Origin: Pelodera strongyloides
Taxonomy: Eukaryota; Nematoda; Chromadorea; Rhabditida; Rhabditidae
Assembly (NCBI GenBank): GCA_036852015.1
Contig: JAANDG010000616.1
Coordinates: 1 to 64,000 of the forward strand
Direction: 5' to 3'
Length of the DNA: 64,000 nt
Part shown: positions 22,895 to 31,856 of the stretch, one piece after another
Layout of the letters: every line of letters starts with the position of its first letter
How positions within the stretch are numbered: position 1 is the first letter of the stretch
Made by a program: the position numbers and the translations under genes
Notes under the pieces: model-generated
Told to the model about the DNA's origin: nothing
The model's database searches: none
What the model saw: the letters and a program-made list of their open reading frames with translations, nothing else

Positions 22895-25569
22895 AAGAGA
22901 GATAGAGAGAGAGAGAAAGAGAGAAAGAGAGCGACAGAGGGAGAGAGAGAGAGAGAGAGGGGAGAGGGAGATAAATAATCTTCACAGTCCAGTCAACCAT
23001 TTTCAGACTTTCACTTGCCTACACATTCGCTCACTTGTGGCCCGAAGTCGTCCCCATAATGCTGTCATTTATTCTCGGTCTTCCACATGGACTATCACCA
23101 CTACAGGTTGGGAACGAAGCTCTATTTAGGAGAGTGGGGAACCATACTGTACCGCAGACTACCGTAGTCGTTTATGGGACCCATACTATACCGTAGAGCC
23201 GCAGACTACCGTAATCGTTTATGTGTAGGTGTACCCGGTTAGGTTTCGTGCCTAATCATATTCTTTTCCAGAGTTTCATCTATGTTAATTTCAGATCTTG
23301 TCTGTGGATCTTGCGTCTGAACTTCCGCCGTCGATTTCTCTTGCATACGAGCAGCCGGAACGGTAGGTGGAAATTTCTGTGCCCCAATTTTAATTTCCGA
23401 ATTAATGAAATCAGCGCTACTTGAACTACCCAAAATTCTAAATAGCACTCAATGCTAATTTGTGTCCATCTCGGGAAAGATTATTTGCTTGTTTTCGTTT
23501 CGGAAAGAGCACCCCGAACGCTCCCTTACGTTACGAACAGCCGGAACGATGCGGAATTCTCGCTCTTTAGCCGGGAGTTACACATACGAGCAAATTATTA
23601 TCTTGTAAAATGTTCAGTGTTTGTTGAACAAATAATAATAAGAAAATAACATACGTTTTCAGTGACATAATGAGGACACCGCCGCGAAATCGTGGAGCAC
23701 GACTGCTGAGTAAAGGTGGGTTTAGCTGCTAAATGGACTACCTTTGAGGCTGAGGTCTAATTCTAAAAGTCATTTTTTTGCCGCTGTTTGTGAACTAGGA
23801 AGAAAGCTCGAAAAAAAGATCATGATTCACGTTAGAGGGACATTGAATATCGTAGTTATTAGTTGGAAATGATAGCCGAGTGGCTAGCGTCGTAAGACAG
23901 CAATCTAAAGACTCGGGTTCGGTTCTGGCCCGTTTAAAAAGCTACAGTCAGACAATTGCAGGTCTTATCCTCTACGCGTACGTGTTCGCCGGATGCGGAA
24001 TCACGATTGGCTGTATCGCTGCTTTTCTTTCTGTTTACTGGTGAGAGCTTATCTGCTTTCGCTACAGTATCCACTCCTACTTACAGTTAACTTAGTCTCC
24101 TACCGTACGTAGGAGACCAAGTTAACTTGCATCTACGGGTACCTACAGGTGAAGATACGTACCTACAGGTGAAGTTACGTACCTAAGTTGAAGATACCTA
24201 CCTACTGTTGAAGATACATCGGCTTTTCAAAGTTACCTACCCGGAGATAAATTGCTCCCTTTAGGTACCACGACATCCCGATCTCCAGCCTACTTTACAC
24301 GCAAGAACATCATTGGAAGGTGAAACATTACAATTGTTTTGTTTATTTCAAACTTTATCTACGCTTTTCTGTGGTCCTAACATTTTAAAGTGTATATAAA
24401 GCCTGCCGTCTGGAATCAAATTACCATATTGCAGTGCTCGTGAAACCCGTGACATAAGAAATGGGTGACCTCATTTGATGACGGTTCGCTGTTTTTTTAC
24501 ATTGTCCAGCTCAAACCATTTGGTGACGAGCCAGCGACGGGGTTTCTGTCGTTTCGGGAATTATTTCCTTTTCCTGCGATATCTCTCTGATTAGCCAGCC
24601 CTACCGCCGAGAAAATATTAAATGCTTCTTTCTTTAGATTGGTGCGGCGAACTTTACTGTCGGCGACCGCGTCTACACTGAAGATCAGCAGTTGTACATA
24701 AAGGGACAAGCAGCCGCAGCGTGGCAGATTACTCTGGTTATGAGCCAGGTAAATATACACAGGATCCAAGACCCACGCCATTTAGCGACCATTTCGCGAC
24801 CTCTTGGCGACTAATTTCACTGGGAAATGTCATGGAATGGTCACCAAATGGTCTCATGCTCGCGTCGGAGTTTTTTTTCGGTGATAACCATTTGGTAACC
24901 GTTTGCTGGCGGTTAACGAGTATTCACGGTTACCGGCGGTTATTTGAAGGTGATTAGTCAGGATCTTTTCAGGTGTTCCATCTGTGCAATTGCACGACGC
25001 GGCGCGTGTCCGTCTTCCGTCACGGTATAACGAATGTGGTTTCTTTCTTTGCGGTTATCATCGAGGTGAGCATTTTGTAATTATACGTAATTGCCTGCAA
25101 GTATGTGCAAAAGGAAGGGGTGTAAAATCTCAAAAATATCATTATTCACATCAAGAAGAAGTAGATATCAGTAATGGAAAGCCTCAGCGTAAACCTAAAC
25201 ATAAGTCCAAAACTAAACTAAACCCTAACCTTTGGCCGAAGCCTCAGCCTAACAATAAGCCTGTTCCTAATCCTGAGTACCTGGGGTTAACCATGGACCT
25301 AAGCCTAAGCCTAGGCCTGAGCCTGAACCCAAACCTAAAATTTAAAGAAAGTCTCATCAGAAGTCTTCATCTTCTTTCAGGTGCTAATGCTGGTGATGTT
25401 CGTGTACACTCCAGTCGCTCAATACATAATGGACATACATACGCCACCGGGTTTTGTGTGGATATTTGCCCCATTCGTCGGCGTATATCTTTTCACGTAT
25501 AACGAATTGAGAAAGCTTATCATCCGGCGGTTCCCCAAACATAAATTTGTGAAGTTTATCAAGTGGTAG
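11683..25569 (+). CDS. Na,K-ATPase alpha-like P-type IIC ATPase (CATP-like), 33 exons seen, substituted catalytic motifs
   Basis: Exons: 11683-11825, 12241-12314, 12767-12815, 13225-13285, 13574-13722, 13946-14058, 14177-14253, 14517-14599, 14806-14865, 15188-15336, 15834-15932, 16084-16142, 16517-16621, 16877-17007, 17459-17559, 18086-18185, 18561-18683, 19190-19294, 19623-19745, 20079-20185, 20358-20411, 21195-21321, 21505-21638, 22368-22504, 22726-22831, 23007-23106, 23295-23362, 23663-23715, 23962-24040, 24265-24319, 24638-24748, 24973-25065, 25381-25569. All junctions keep phase, giving about 1,105 codons ending in KFIKW. The order matches Na,K-ATPase alpha: cytoplasmic N-terminus, TM1-2, A domain, TM3-4, P domain ([13 protein letters not shown]), N domain (MKGAPE), MDPPR, VTGDHP, hinge, TM5-10. 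Unusual: TGES reads TGYG (exon 7/8), PEGL reads PQGL (exon 11), TGDGVND reads TGGGVND (exon 24), and the N domain has an extra segment of about 60 residues (exons 15-17). The true start is probably upstream. Confidence 0.93.
12825..12953. mobile_element. MITE-like element in ATPase intron 3
   Basis: TTAAAGCGATATTGTACGTGG faces ...ATGTCACATCGCTTTAA. It belongs to the CACGTGG-type subgroup and is flanked by TTAA on both sides. Confidence 0.65.
14892..15073. mobile_element. MITE family 1 copy in ATPase intron 9
   Basis: Left TTAAAGCGAAATAATGACCG, then GGTTTTTGAAAAACATCG; right CGATGCGTTTCAAAAACCGG then CCGTTATTTCCCTTTAA. The interior has the family words ATGCAGCTTATGCAAAT and TCGAGCTAAATTCGAGC. 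Confidence 0.8.
16403..16433. mobile_element. Right half of a MITE family 1 element in ATPase intron 12
   Basis: TTTTCAAAAACCGGCCGGTA followed by TCTCGCTTTAA is a lone right end; no left end is visible. The equivalent intron in unit B (around 28,730) lacks it. Confidence 0.6.
16654..16795. repeat. (CT)n tract in ATPase intron 13
   Basis: An interrupted CT/TCTC tract begins about 30 nt after the donor of the exon carrying the phosphorylation motif. The unit B equivalent (28,995-29,283) is about twice as long. Confidence 0.9.
17598..17778. mobile_element. MITE family 1 copy in ATPase intron 15
   Basis: TTAAAGCAAAATACTGGCCG opens the element and CCGGCAGGTATTTCGCTTTAA closes it. The unit B counterpart is at 30,231-30,407 in the same intron. 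Confidence 0.8.
17908..18030. mobile_element. MITE-like element in ATPase intron 15
   Basis: TTAAAGCGATATAACAACTTG pairs imperfectly with GTGTTATATAGCTTTAA. The unit B counterpart is at 30,539-30,654. Confidence 0.65.
18418..18490. repeat. (GA)n tract in ATPase intron 16
   Basis: GA dinucleotide runs interrupted by AAAGAG. A counterpart of different length is at about 31,025-31,105 in unit B. Confidence 0.85.
18691..18849. mobile_element. MITE family 1 copy in ATPase intron 17
   Basis: The left end is eroded (ATTATACCGGCCGGTTTTTG) and the right end is intact (ACCGGTATTTCGCTTTAA). It begins only a few bases after the exon 17 donor. Confidence 0.75.
19022..19155. mobile_element. MITE family 1 copy in ATPase intron 17, right arm deleted
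   Basis: The left end AGTAAAGCGAAATACCGGCC is present, but the right arm is missing: only GGCTTTAAATCG remains. The unit B copy at 31,674-31,856 has both arms, so unit A has lost one. Confidence 0.7.
19455..19612. mobile_element. MITE family 1 copy in ATPase intron 18
   Basis: TTTTAAAGCAAACTAACAGCC at the left, ACCGGCCGTTATTTCGCTTT at the right, ending about 10 nt before the exon 19 acceptor. The counterpart in unit B is 32,153-32,332. Confidence 0.75.
19757..19836. mobile_element. MITE family 3 (GCTAGC...CATATGCAAAT), left arm collapsed
   Basis: The right arm (GGATTTGCTTACCATATCC through GGGGCTAGCATTTCGCTTTAA) is full, while the left arm is reduced to TTAAAGCGAAAATTAGCATA. The unit B version at 32,478-32,648 is a full hairpin. 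Confidence 0.75.
20552..20607. repeat. (GTGC)n microsatellite in ATPase intron 21
   Basis: A tetranucleotide GTGC/GCGT run with one GCATGCAT interruption. The intron in unit B has unrelated sequence at this place. Confidence 0.9.
21345..21465. mobile_element. MITE family 2 copy in ATPase intron 22
   Basis: AATTGCCGAAACCGCAGAAA followed by ACCGTCGTTGACGG, then GTGACCA words and a final CTGGTCACCACAGTAGCC. A longer related copy is at 33,700-33,990 in unit B. Confidence 0.65.
21703..21768. repeat. Tandem GTTGTCAGAA repeat in ATPase intron 23
   Basis: The 10-mer GTTGTCAGAA is repeated about six times with small variations. In unit B the same place carries a different repeat (GTTTGTA units, about 34,185-34,215). 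Confidence 0.85.
21949..22039. mobile_element. MITE family 3 copy in ATPase intron 23, right arm collapsed
   Basis: The left arm is full (TTAAAGCGAAATGCTAGCCC to GTATCCTATG) and is followed directly by AAGAGGCTAGCATTTCGC. The centre and most of the right arm are missing. Unit B has one and a half full copies (34,454-34,709). Confidence 0.75.
22841..22970. repeat. (GA)n tract in ATPase intron 25
   Basis: Interrupted GA repeat starting about 10 nt after the exon 25 donor. It is the main length difference between the units in an otherwise near-identical 2-kb tract. Confidence 0.9.
23868..23937 (+). ncRNA. tRNA-like sequence (Pol III A and B box) in ATPase intron 28
   Basis: TAGCCGAGTGGCTAGCG fits a tRNA A box of the Leu/Ser type, and GGGTTCGGTTCT about 40 nt later fits a B box with one mismatch. 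A full cloverleaf is not convincing, so it is more likely a tRNA-derived SINE or a tRNA relic than a working tRNA. The same sequence is in unit B at about 36,528-36,597. Confidence 0.4.
24455..24580. mobile_element. MITE family 2 fragment in ATPase intron 30
   Basis: ACCATTTGGTGACGAGCCAG, CGACGG and TTTCGGGAATTATTTCC match the right end of the family; a GGTGACCTCATTTGATGACG part lies to its left. Counterpart: about 37,120-37,240. Confidence 0.6.
24783..24957. mobile_element. MITE family 2-related fragment in ATPase intron 31
   Basis: Contains GCGACCATTTCGCGACC, GGTCACCAAATGGTCTC and CCATTTGGTAACCG words typical of this family. The unit B intron differs and carries a GC-rich block instead. 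Confidence 0.5.
25170..25345. repeat. Degenerate telomere-like (GCCTAA)n tract in ATPase intron 32
   Basis: About 170 nt made largely of CCTAAA, CCTAAC, GCCTAA, GCCTCA and GCCTGA hexamers, including CCTAAGCCTAAGCCTAGGCC. GCCTAA is the complement of the nematode telomere hexamer TTAGGC. It is absent from the matching intron in unit B (38,105-38,386). Confidence 0.7.
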
Positions 25570-27110
25570 TTAGAAGTTTTAACTAGTATATAAGGGACCC
25601 AGGGACCCTCGAAAAATGTTATTAAATCAGAAGGTTAGATAGAAGTAGCAACGACGGCACTACGTGTAGTTAGTTGGGTACTAACCGCGGCGTAACTACA
25701 AAATTTCTAGGATATATTTCTTTTCTTTTCGTGTAGGTAGTAAAAGCTAATTGTTGACTGTATACTAACTTTTCACTGAAAATTGACAATTGACAGTAAA
25801 AGTGACTGAAAAATTAATTCTGGCTAATTAATTTGATTAATTTGTTGTAGTTTGTAGCCGTACATGTACTATGTAATTTGTAGCCATAGCACTACACTAC
25901 ATACAACAACTCGATATCTATCAAATATTTATGTTGCTCTCGATTCATCTTTTTATATATTTGGTCTTTTTGTTTTTTTTTTGTTTTGTTGTTATATTGC
26001 TTCGAAAATTATTTTTACTAAAGTCATGGTGCTTAATAACCCTTATGTTTGCATTATATTTTCCGATATTTTTCTTTATTTTTATAAGACGTGTGAGATT
26101 GTATGCATAATATAGTTTATAGGTTGTAAAACGTAATTTCACTTTGTTATATTCGAACGTGTTGCTCATTATTGCCTTATTTTGCCCGACTTGCCTTATT
26201 TTTGCCCTTAGCCGCAGGGGCACAAAAACCGGCGTTGTCGCCGCTCACCCAAAAAGTGTGCGAGGACTGCGCCGCGCACGCCCATGTTTTACCGGCATAA
26301 ATTGGGGAAAGCCGAGCGGCTCCCAAAGCTCTTTTACAGGGGATAACAACTTCACTTACTTGTTTTGTTTTAACTTAACTCTCCTCATATACTAATTGTT
26401 GAACGTGATATCCTAGAAGTTATGTATGTGTACATATCTAGTTTTATTATTATAATTTTTCATATTTTCTCACTTTTTCACCATTTATTACTGCTTTTTT
26501 AAAGTTGTTTCTCTCCCTGTCTCTCTCTCTCTCTCTCTCTCCCTCTCTCTCTCCCTGTCTCTCTCTCTCTCCCTGTCTCTCTCTCTCTCCGTCTCTTTAT
26601 TTGTTTAATTCTGTGCTTTTTCTGTGATCGTCTGCTCACGACGTTCTTGCTCCATAAATGCCTTTGAGTCATGTATCCTGTATCGTATATAGTTTACAAA
26701 AGTGTTTATTTCGAGCAAATGAATATCGAAAGGAATTAAACATCAAATAGTTTTGCGTATGATATGTACAGTAATCATAAACAAAAAGAGCGATTATAAT
26801 ATTAAAATACAGAGGGAAAGAGAGACAGAGACAGAGAGACAGAGACAGCGAGAGATTCAACTCCAAAATTTTCTTGCAATTCCCGCATAGAGAAAGGCTT
26901 CATAATATCGACAATTTCATAAAATAGATTACAAGTAGAGCAGAGGCAGAGTATTTTAGACTATAGACAACCGCGGCAAAGCCTAAAATACAATAGAGCG
27001 TACTTATTCAAGGAAGAAAAATCAACTGATTTACAATTAGGCGTATTTATTGATTTAATTATATGGATACTGTGCCGGACAAATATCGTTAGTAATTTCT
27101 TGAGTATTGA
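25570..27110. other. Convergent intergenic region between ATPase copy A and the MESH1 fragment
   Basis: No gene is visible. It contains ATPase 3' UTR sequence, a GC-rich block at about 26,215-26,300, a CT tract at 26,510-26,600 and a GA tract at 26,815-26,855. The stretch is matched in order by 38,576-40,048, which has a shorter CT tract. Confidence 0.6.
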
Positions 27111-27560
27111 TTACTTATCCAGATGTTTGTTGATGATCTGATCCAGGGAAGCCTCCAGGTTCTCGTTAGTGCCCTTCATCTGTGCCACAACCTATAAGGA
27201 GACAAACTTTAGAAGATATAGGTGATTTGGGGTTTTAGCAAACGTTCCTATGAGAAAGAGGGAGTTCGAGAAAATATTTCTTGAGCGACGTGCATCGTTA
27301 AAAAACTCATCCGAAATATTTTCGGGGCTTTTCATACCTTCCCAATAATGTGAAAATCATTTGTTGTGATATTTCCAAACTGAATTAATCCCGATCGATG
27401 AAAACTTCGTCCCAAACATTCCCGGGAAGGGAATACCCAAATTATGCTCGATCACCAGATAATCGATAATCAGCGTAATCAATAAACCGATAATCGAAAC
27501 CCCGAATAATCGATATCCCACCTGTTGTGCCCATTTGTAGTATTCTTTGACTCTTCTGTG
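27111..27560 (-). pseudogene. Mesh1: 3' fragment of MESH1, cut by the duplication junction
   Basis: The last MESH1 exon (27191-27111, ending NKHLDK and stop) and the downstream part of the preceding exon (27560-27522, reading [13 protein letters not shown]) are present. The exon is then replaced by ATPase intron sequence at 27560/27561. The three base differences from the intact gene are all silent. As it stands it has no start and lacks the HD active site, so it cannot make an enzyme. If the junction is an assembly error, this is the other allele of the gene at 40-42 kb. Confidence 0.88.
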
Positions 27561-28994
27561 CCTTTGCGTATGATTCACTCATATGTGGGTCACTGATTGA
27601 TGTATTCAATAGTGCTGATTTCGTATGTAATTTTTTTTAAAGAAAAAAAGTTACAGTAATATAAGGAAAAGTGTGAAGGAGAGTATTGATAGATAAAGTT
27701 TATCATGTTCTTTTACATGATATGTAAGGAAATGTTGGTAGATATAAACTAATATAAGCCACCTTCACAAGGTTCAAGGTTCAAGGGGTATAACGCGTGT
27801 TTTATAAAGCGCATACTGAACCGCTGGACAGCCAGGTAATAGTTGCAAATGATTTTCCTATCCTATTCTGCCAGAATTGCGAATGGTACAAAATTCGCGT
27901 TCTACATATGATCATGAAAGCACGCTAATTCCGGTAGGTAGGAAATCGTTCCAGATTCGAGAATGTACTGGACCACTTCGTCACCGGTTTCTTGGTGATT
28001 ATTGTGGCAAATGTACCGCAGGGACTTCCAGCTACAGTACTCTCACAGCTCAGGTACCACTTTATTGACGTACCTTTACCGCAGCTTCATTAGCTAAATG
28101 ACCTTATTGGCGGGTGGAGGGTGGAGGCATGCAACGGTCGCTAAGATCCAAAGACAGTTATATTATCGGTATATCGTAAGGAGTTAATTAACTTCTTTCT
28201 TCAGAATTATCGCTCGTCGATGTGCGCAGAAGAACATTTACATAAAGAAGTTGGACTTGATAGGTGAGAAATTGCGAACTGTAAATATTTCTACTTTCGT
28301 AATGAAGCTAAGGTACCCAAGATACTCCGTTTTAATTGTAAGCGAATCAGCCCCAAAATCTAGATTTTCTTACATCTTGTTTCATTATGGGTGCACCTAT
28401 TACTGGGTAGCCAATTCCTGAATATATACTACGTACAACTACTCCTGAATATATACTACATATAACTACTCCGCATAAACGTTATGTTACGTTATCACCC
28501 TTTTTTACTTTCATTTACCTCTACGGTTATTTTTAATGTCTTTAGTTTCTTTAGTACTTTCTCTTTTCTTCGATTTTCCATTTACAGTATTATCACCCTT
28601 TATCAACTGAAAGAATCGATGCAACTGGAAATAAATTATTATTATTATTATTATCTCAGTTCATAAAATATAGTTTTACTACCTATGGTAAGTACTCTCG
28701 TGTTGTGCAGCGCGGGTCTTGCAATTATATTTCCCTTTGGTTTTTCTTGCAATTATATTGCCCGTTCTTTCTTTGTATTGATTGTTAACCAATACACCAT
28801 AATTACAATAGGAACGTACACTACAATGATTTGCAGAGGTTCACGGTACTTTTTTCAGATGAGCTGGGAGCGTGCACTGTGATTTGCAGTGATAAAACCG
28901 GCACGCTAACGATGAATCAAATGGTTGTTACGGATTTGTGGTACAATGGGAAGCATATTCCAGGTTGGGCCTCAACTATGTGGGAATTTCGTAG

Positions 28995-29071
28995 TCTTCT
29001 CTCTCCCTCTCTCTCTCCCTCTCTCTTGGACTCTCTCTCTCTCTCCCTCTCTCTTGGACTCTCTCTCTCTC

Positions 29072-29149
<78 letters not shown>

Positions 29150-29283
29150 TTGGACTCTCTCTCGGACTCTCTCCCTCTCTCACTCTCACTCTCTCTCTCT
29201 CTCTCGCTCGCTCTCGCTCGCTCTCGCTCTCGCTCTCGCTCTCGCTCGCTCTCGCTCTCGCTCTCGCTCGCTCTCGCTCTCCT
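28995..29283. repeat. (CT)n tract in unit B intron 13
   Basis: Long interrupted CT tract with CTCGCT sub-repeats near its end. Arg/Glu- or Ser/Leu-repeat reading frames through it are artefacts. Confidence 0.95.
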
Positions 29284-30230
29284 TTTCATATATAAATCTG
29301 CTCAGACTCTGCTCAGTGATGTTGAACTTGTTGAACTTTCCTAACAAAATTATATAATTCTCACCTCAGGCAGTGTGACGGATGCGAAAATGCCTCATAT
29401 TCGTACACTTCGACACATGCACAAACAAGGCAAGATGGAAGCCCCGCTCCTCGACATGCTCGCCGTGATGAGCGTATGCAATAGAGCGCAGTTTGATCAG
29501 GTATTGGTATTGCTTTAGCGTCATACCTTATCATAACTTATTAAAGGCATTGTGTAGGGAAATAATCTCTTGATCCTTATCGATGCTATCAATAAGTCAT
29601 AATATGTATGTATTTAGAAGACAAGTTATTTCTAGCAAGTTATTACTTTTTTTCTCCTCAAGCTTATCATTGCATGTGGCTTAATTTGTCAACCTTCTTA
29701 TCATCGTTTATATGATGCATACTTATATATAATGTAAATTATTAGTATTATTATTAAATTTTGATTCTTTGTAAAAGGGAAGTTTTGTGACTTATGCCTA
29801 ACCACGTAAATTGACAAAATGTGCGCGCTAGTTTCAAATCAAACTAGTTTCCTCCAAACAACTACTTTCTCAAAGAGAAAAACAACATAATTATAAGTAA
29901 TAATAATTATAATACAATAGACGTAGAATAATAGGAAACTGAACGAAAAGTTATAATTGAATAAGGGTAGATAGCAGTGTACCTCGTTTCGACCCCTAAG
30001 TCAAGAGAAAAATCAATACAAGCATTCGCAATGTGACTTTTCCCCCGTAAAACCAAAGTCAGCTAATTATACCGAAGTCATTTTTAGTGTCGTCGTGCAA
30101 TGTATCGAGTTTCAACAATGCGCGCCATGGAAAAAGCATCTTCAGAGGCGATGTTCATGCCGCCGGTCACCAAGAAGTTTATCATTGTGTGAGGATACTG
30201 AGATTATATTTACCTTTATTCATTCTTACT

Positions 30231-30407
30231 TTAAAGCGAAATACTGGCCGGTTTTTGAAGAACATCGATTACACCAGCATTCTTATGCAGCTTATGCAAA
30301 TGAACGTAAATTAAACGTAAAATGAACGTTAAATTCACGCAACTTGGCATATATGCGTAAGAATTCATTTGTCCACGATGCCTTTCAAAACAGGTATTTC
30401 GCTTTAA
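30231..30407. mobile_element. MITE family 1 copy, unit B intron 15
   Basis: TTAAAGCGAAATACTGGCCG opens it; the right arm has lost the GGCCG core (TTTCAAAACAGGTATTTCGC). Orthologous to 17,598-17,778. Confidence 0.78.
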
Positions 30408-30538
30408 AAAATTAATTTTAAAATATTCTGACATAATCAGACACAAGAGGGATGCACTCATTGCTCGACTTTTTCACCAATATCCTTTTCTCCACACTCT
30501 GTCTGAGAAACACCGAACCTTGCATTCTGCACACGTAA

Positions 30539-30654
30539 TTAAAGCGATATAACAGCTGGTTTTTTTAAAGTGCGTAGGTACCGGGGATTCAACCTGGGAT
30601 CATCCGCGCCAAAATATACAACACTGCCAAACCGTGTGCATTATATAGCTTTAA
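30539..30654. mobile_element. MITE-like element, unit B intron 15
   Basis: TTAAAGCGATATAACAGCTGG and ATTATATAGCTTTAA ends; counterpart of 17,908-18,030. Confidence 0.65.
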
Positions 30655-31037
30655 CAAACGCTCCTAGTCAATAAAAGATTCAAATAACCATAGCAAATAG
30701 TTTATATTTTGAGGGATCCGAAGACTGGCGCTGTTAGTCAACCACGGTTCCCCACCGGCAGTTCGGCCGACCTCCAAGCACTGGCGCTACAGGAGGAGAC
30801 GAGTCGAGATATGGTAATTTTAGCTTTAACAATCGACATGTAACAATTTATTGGACTCTTGGGCTCTTAGTATAGCTTATATGGTAAGCAATTACATACA
30901 TGCCTTGATAATTAGCAAATTATTGGACTCTTACAATTAGTGTAACTTATTTTACATTCATAGATTCAAGCGGTGAACACACAGAGCTTCTTCGTGTTAG
31001 CTATTTTATAATATTAATAAGTGGGAGAAAGAGAAAA

Positions 31038-31084
<47 letters not shown>

Positions 31085-31316
31085 AGAGAGAGAGAGAAAA
31101 GAGAGACTGAGGAATACAGAGATAAGGAAAGAAAAAATAAATAAATATAAGATTTTTTAAATAAAAATCTTATTTAGATAGCGAGTCAAGGCGGAACTAA
31201 AAAGAAAAAAAAACGAGATTTACGGAATGCCTAGCGACGTCGCCCTTGCTAAATACGTTGAGCACACTGCATCCGTTGAGGCGATCAGACAGCGATATCA
31301 AGTGAGTAGAAGGAAA

Positions 31317-31490
31317 TAAAGTGAAATACCACCCGGTTTTTGAAACTCATCGTGGACAACTGAGTTCTTACATATTTATGCTAAGTTACTCGAATTTAGC
31401 TCGATTTTTTTTATTCTAAGGTATGCTCATTTGCATAAGCTGCACAAGAATGCTGGTGTACCGTGTACCCGATGCATTTCAAAAACCGGA
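31317..31490. mobile_element. MITE family 1 copy, unit B intron 17, right end lost
   Basis: ATAAAGTGAAATACCACCCG and GTTTTTGAAACTCATCG on the left, GATGCATTTCAAAAACCGG on the right, after which the terminal GTATTTCGCTTTAA is missing. Confidence 0.7.
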
Positions 31491-31673
31491 AACAGGTTAG
31501 GCTCATTGAAAATAAGTCAAAATAAGTCGTGTAATATTCTTTGTGCAGAAATACAAAGGTGTAAAGGGTCAGGCTCTGATAACTGCCACGCATATAAACT
31601 CAAAATACATCCTACACCAAAGAGGTGTATATTGTACATAATATAAGTTTCAAAAAAAATCCTCTAAATTAGT

Positions 31674-31856
31674 AAAGCGAAATACCGGCCGGTTTGTGAA
31701 ACGCATCAAGTACACCAGCATACTTATGCAGCTTATGCAAATGAACATAAATCAGAATAAAAAAAAATCGAGCTAAATTCGAGTAAATTATCATAAATTC
31801 GTAAGAATTCAGTTGTCCACGATGCGTTTCAAAAACCGGCCGGTGTTTCGCTTTAT
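31674..31856. mobile_element. MITE family 1 copy, unit B intron 17, complete
   Basis: Left AGTAAAGCGAAATACCGGCC, right CCGGTGTTTCGCTTTATATC. The flanks here are GTAA and TTAT, so only the central TA is shared; this favours a TA target over a TTAA target. Confidence 0.8.

Larger units (their letters stand above)
15430..27560. repeat. Tandem duplication unit A (12.1 kb)
   Basis: This unit begins in ATPase intron 10 at CCTTTGCGTATGATTC and ends inside a MESH1 exon at CTCTTCTGTG. The next base onward (27561) restarts with the same CCTTTGCGTATGATTC. Unit B continues past its CTCTTCTGTG (40517) into the intact MESH1 exon. Unit A contains ATPase exons 11-33 and the last parts of MESH1. Confidence 0.92.

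Noticed and set aside
11683..25569. SERCA or PMCA assignment of the ATPase (TLTMNQM resembles SERCA's TLTTNQM)
   Set aside because: TM4-TM6, the DDNFASIV...FDNL hinge and the C-terminal tail follow Na,K-ATPase alpha, not the calcium pumps.
28917..29344. Arg/Glu-rich and Ser/Leu-rich frames of 90-140 codons in the CT tract
   Set aside because: They lie in an ATPase intron and consist of repeat translation.
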